From the NCBI RefSeq assembly GCF_007991455.1, contig NZ_BJYJ01000002.1:1-64000 (forward strand): a stretch of DNA of 64,000 bases, written 5' to 3'. The stretch's first letter is position 1, and every line of letters starts with the position of its first letter. The notes under the pieces are model-generated. The model saw only the letters and a program-made list of their open reading frames with translations. It had not been told where the DNA came from and searched no databases. Shown piece after piece: positions 63,429 to 64,000 of this stretch. Source of the DNA: Chryseobacterium hagamense. Its GTDB lineage: Bacteria; Bacteroidota; Bacteroidia; Flavobacteriales; Weeksellaceae. The position numbers were made by a program, and so were the translations under genes.

Positions 63429-63451
63429 CGAATTGTATCAAATATAAATTG

Positions 63452-63478
63452 AAAGACTGCTTTTATAAGGCAGTCTTT
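63452..63478 (+). terminator. Terminator of DUF5689 operon
   Basis: AAAGACTGC (63452-63460) and GCAGTCTTT (63470-63478), then T run. Confidence 0.85.
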
Positions 63479-63709
63479 TTTTTAAGATGTACTGATAATT
63501 TTGGTTTATGACACTTTTACGCGTAATATATGATCCGTATTTCAGTGAAACAATCTCTTTTCAATAAGAAATAAATTTCAAGGATTTATTTTAACAAGAT
63601 TCTCTTTGCCTTATTTCCTATTTGTAAAATAGAGATTTCGTTTTATCCTTGATATTTAATATTAATGATAAATCCGGGAAATATCATTTTAGTTCATCCC
63701 TAAAAATAC

Positions 63710-63735
63710 AAAACCACCGCAACTGCAGTGGTTTT
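63710..63735. terminator. Terminator of the partial gene at the right edge
   Basis: AAAACCAC (63710-63717) and GTGGTTTT (63728-63735) with inner GCA/TGC pairing. 63480-63705 between the two terminators is AT-rich with no gene. Confidence 0.75.
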
Positions 63736-63754
63736 CAAATAATTTAAATGTTCT

Positions 63755-64000
63755 TTAAAAAGATACTTCATTCACTTCTTTTCCGCGCTGGAAATTCATT
63801 GTTTTCTGGCTTCCTTTATAAGCAATGTTAACGAGGTTAATCTGCTTGGGAAAAGTGCTCAGAAGGATCGTATTTTTTATTCTTAAGGTACTGATGTCTG
63901 AAACGCTTCCGGTTTCAAAATAGACCCATACTGTTTCTCCGCTTACCTGGCTTCCTGTGAAAGTAATGGTTTTCGGAACTCCGTTGACGTACACATCAAA
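63755..64000 (-). CDS. C-terminal part of a DUF6702-like protein
   Basis: The last 82 or so codons of a minus-strand gene that begins beyond the window. The visible part (FDVYVNGVPKTITFTGSQVSGETVWVYFETGSVSDISTLRIKNTILLSTFPKQINLVNIAYKGSQKTMNFQRGKEVNEVSF) has the alternating beta pattern and the N(I/L)V-x-KG-x2-K(T/S) ending of DUF6702 proteins. An ATG at 63994 is internal, not the real start. Family assignment is tentative. Confidence 0.6.
   Translation of the reverse strand, partial: FDVYVNGVPKTITFTGSQVSGETVWVYFETGSVSDISTLRIKNTILLSTFPKQINLVNIAYKGSQKTMNFQRGKEVNEVSF

Overview
The window reads as chromosomal DNA of a Chryseobacterium-like flavobacterium (Bacteroidota, Weeksellaceae). The evidence is: a type IX secretion (T9SS) type A C-terminal sorting domain on a PNGase F-like glycosidase; several TonB-dependent receptors and lipoproteins; protein families largely confined to Bacteroidota (DUF4271, DUF4293, DUF4296, DUF5689, DUF6146-like); a Rho factor with a large low-complexity insert; a single-chain glycyl-tRNA synthetase; and repeated promoter -7 elements of the Bacteroidota form TAnnTTTG instead of sigma70 boxes. 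No rRNA, tRNA, CRISPR array, transposase or phage structural gene was seen.

Layout. 1-8200 is the most accessory-looking part. It holds a patatin phospholipase, an endolysin-like M15 peptidase, an XRE/S24 (CI/LexA-type) regulator, a divergent dinB-dnaE2 translesion pair, and a TacA/TacT-type toxin-antitoxin pair with twin operators. The patatin, M15 and dinB units share a 19-bp element near their promoters, which suggests one damage-type regulon. 8200-16700 holds a serine hydrolase, small exported proteins, glyS, an esterase, an RluA-type pseudouridine synthase and pyrD, separated by interspersed repeats. 17000-24440 holds a DUF445 protein, msrB, an L,D-transpeptidase-like protein, and a two-component system divergent from a porin/Dabb/cupin operon whose promoter carries three exact 11-bp direct repeats. 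24596-27482 holds a TetR-thioesterase-fabF operon with a 22-bp perfect palindrome, and an OsmC-type protein. 27808-33993 looks like a metal (probably copper) handling locus: a TonB receptor with two HMA domains, a Cys/His-rich exported protein, a lipoprotein with three HGxPxHxC repeats, then an RprXY-like two-component system.

34200-47926 is mostly housekeeping: SRPBCC protein, prolyl oligopeptidase operon, hemD, polyprenol-mannose synthase, tgt (without the usual zinc cysteines), an LptF/G permease, birA, rsfS, ftsH, a LUD protein, cdsA and psd. 48616-58880 holds the PNGase F-like protein, an MsbA-type ABC exporter, an M28 peptidase, rho, a Mn-type superoxide dismutase and an exported endonuclease/phosphatase-family protein. 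59131-63428 is a TonB receptor with a DUF5689 lipoprotein, and the window ends inside a DUF6702-like gene.

Non-coding structure is rich. Family A is a mosaic intergenic repeat with three long copies and two fragments. Family B is a 135-bp repeat in two copies flanking one small gene and ending in a palindrome. Family C is a multi-hairpin repeat. Several strong bidirectional terminators separate the convergent genes.
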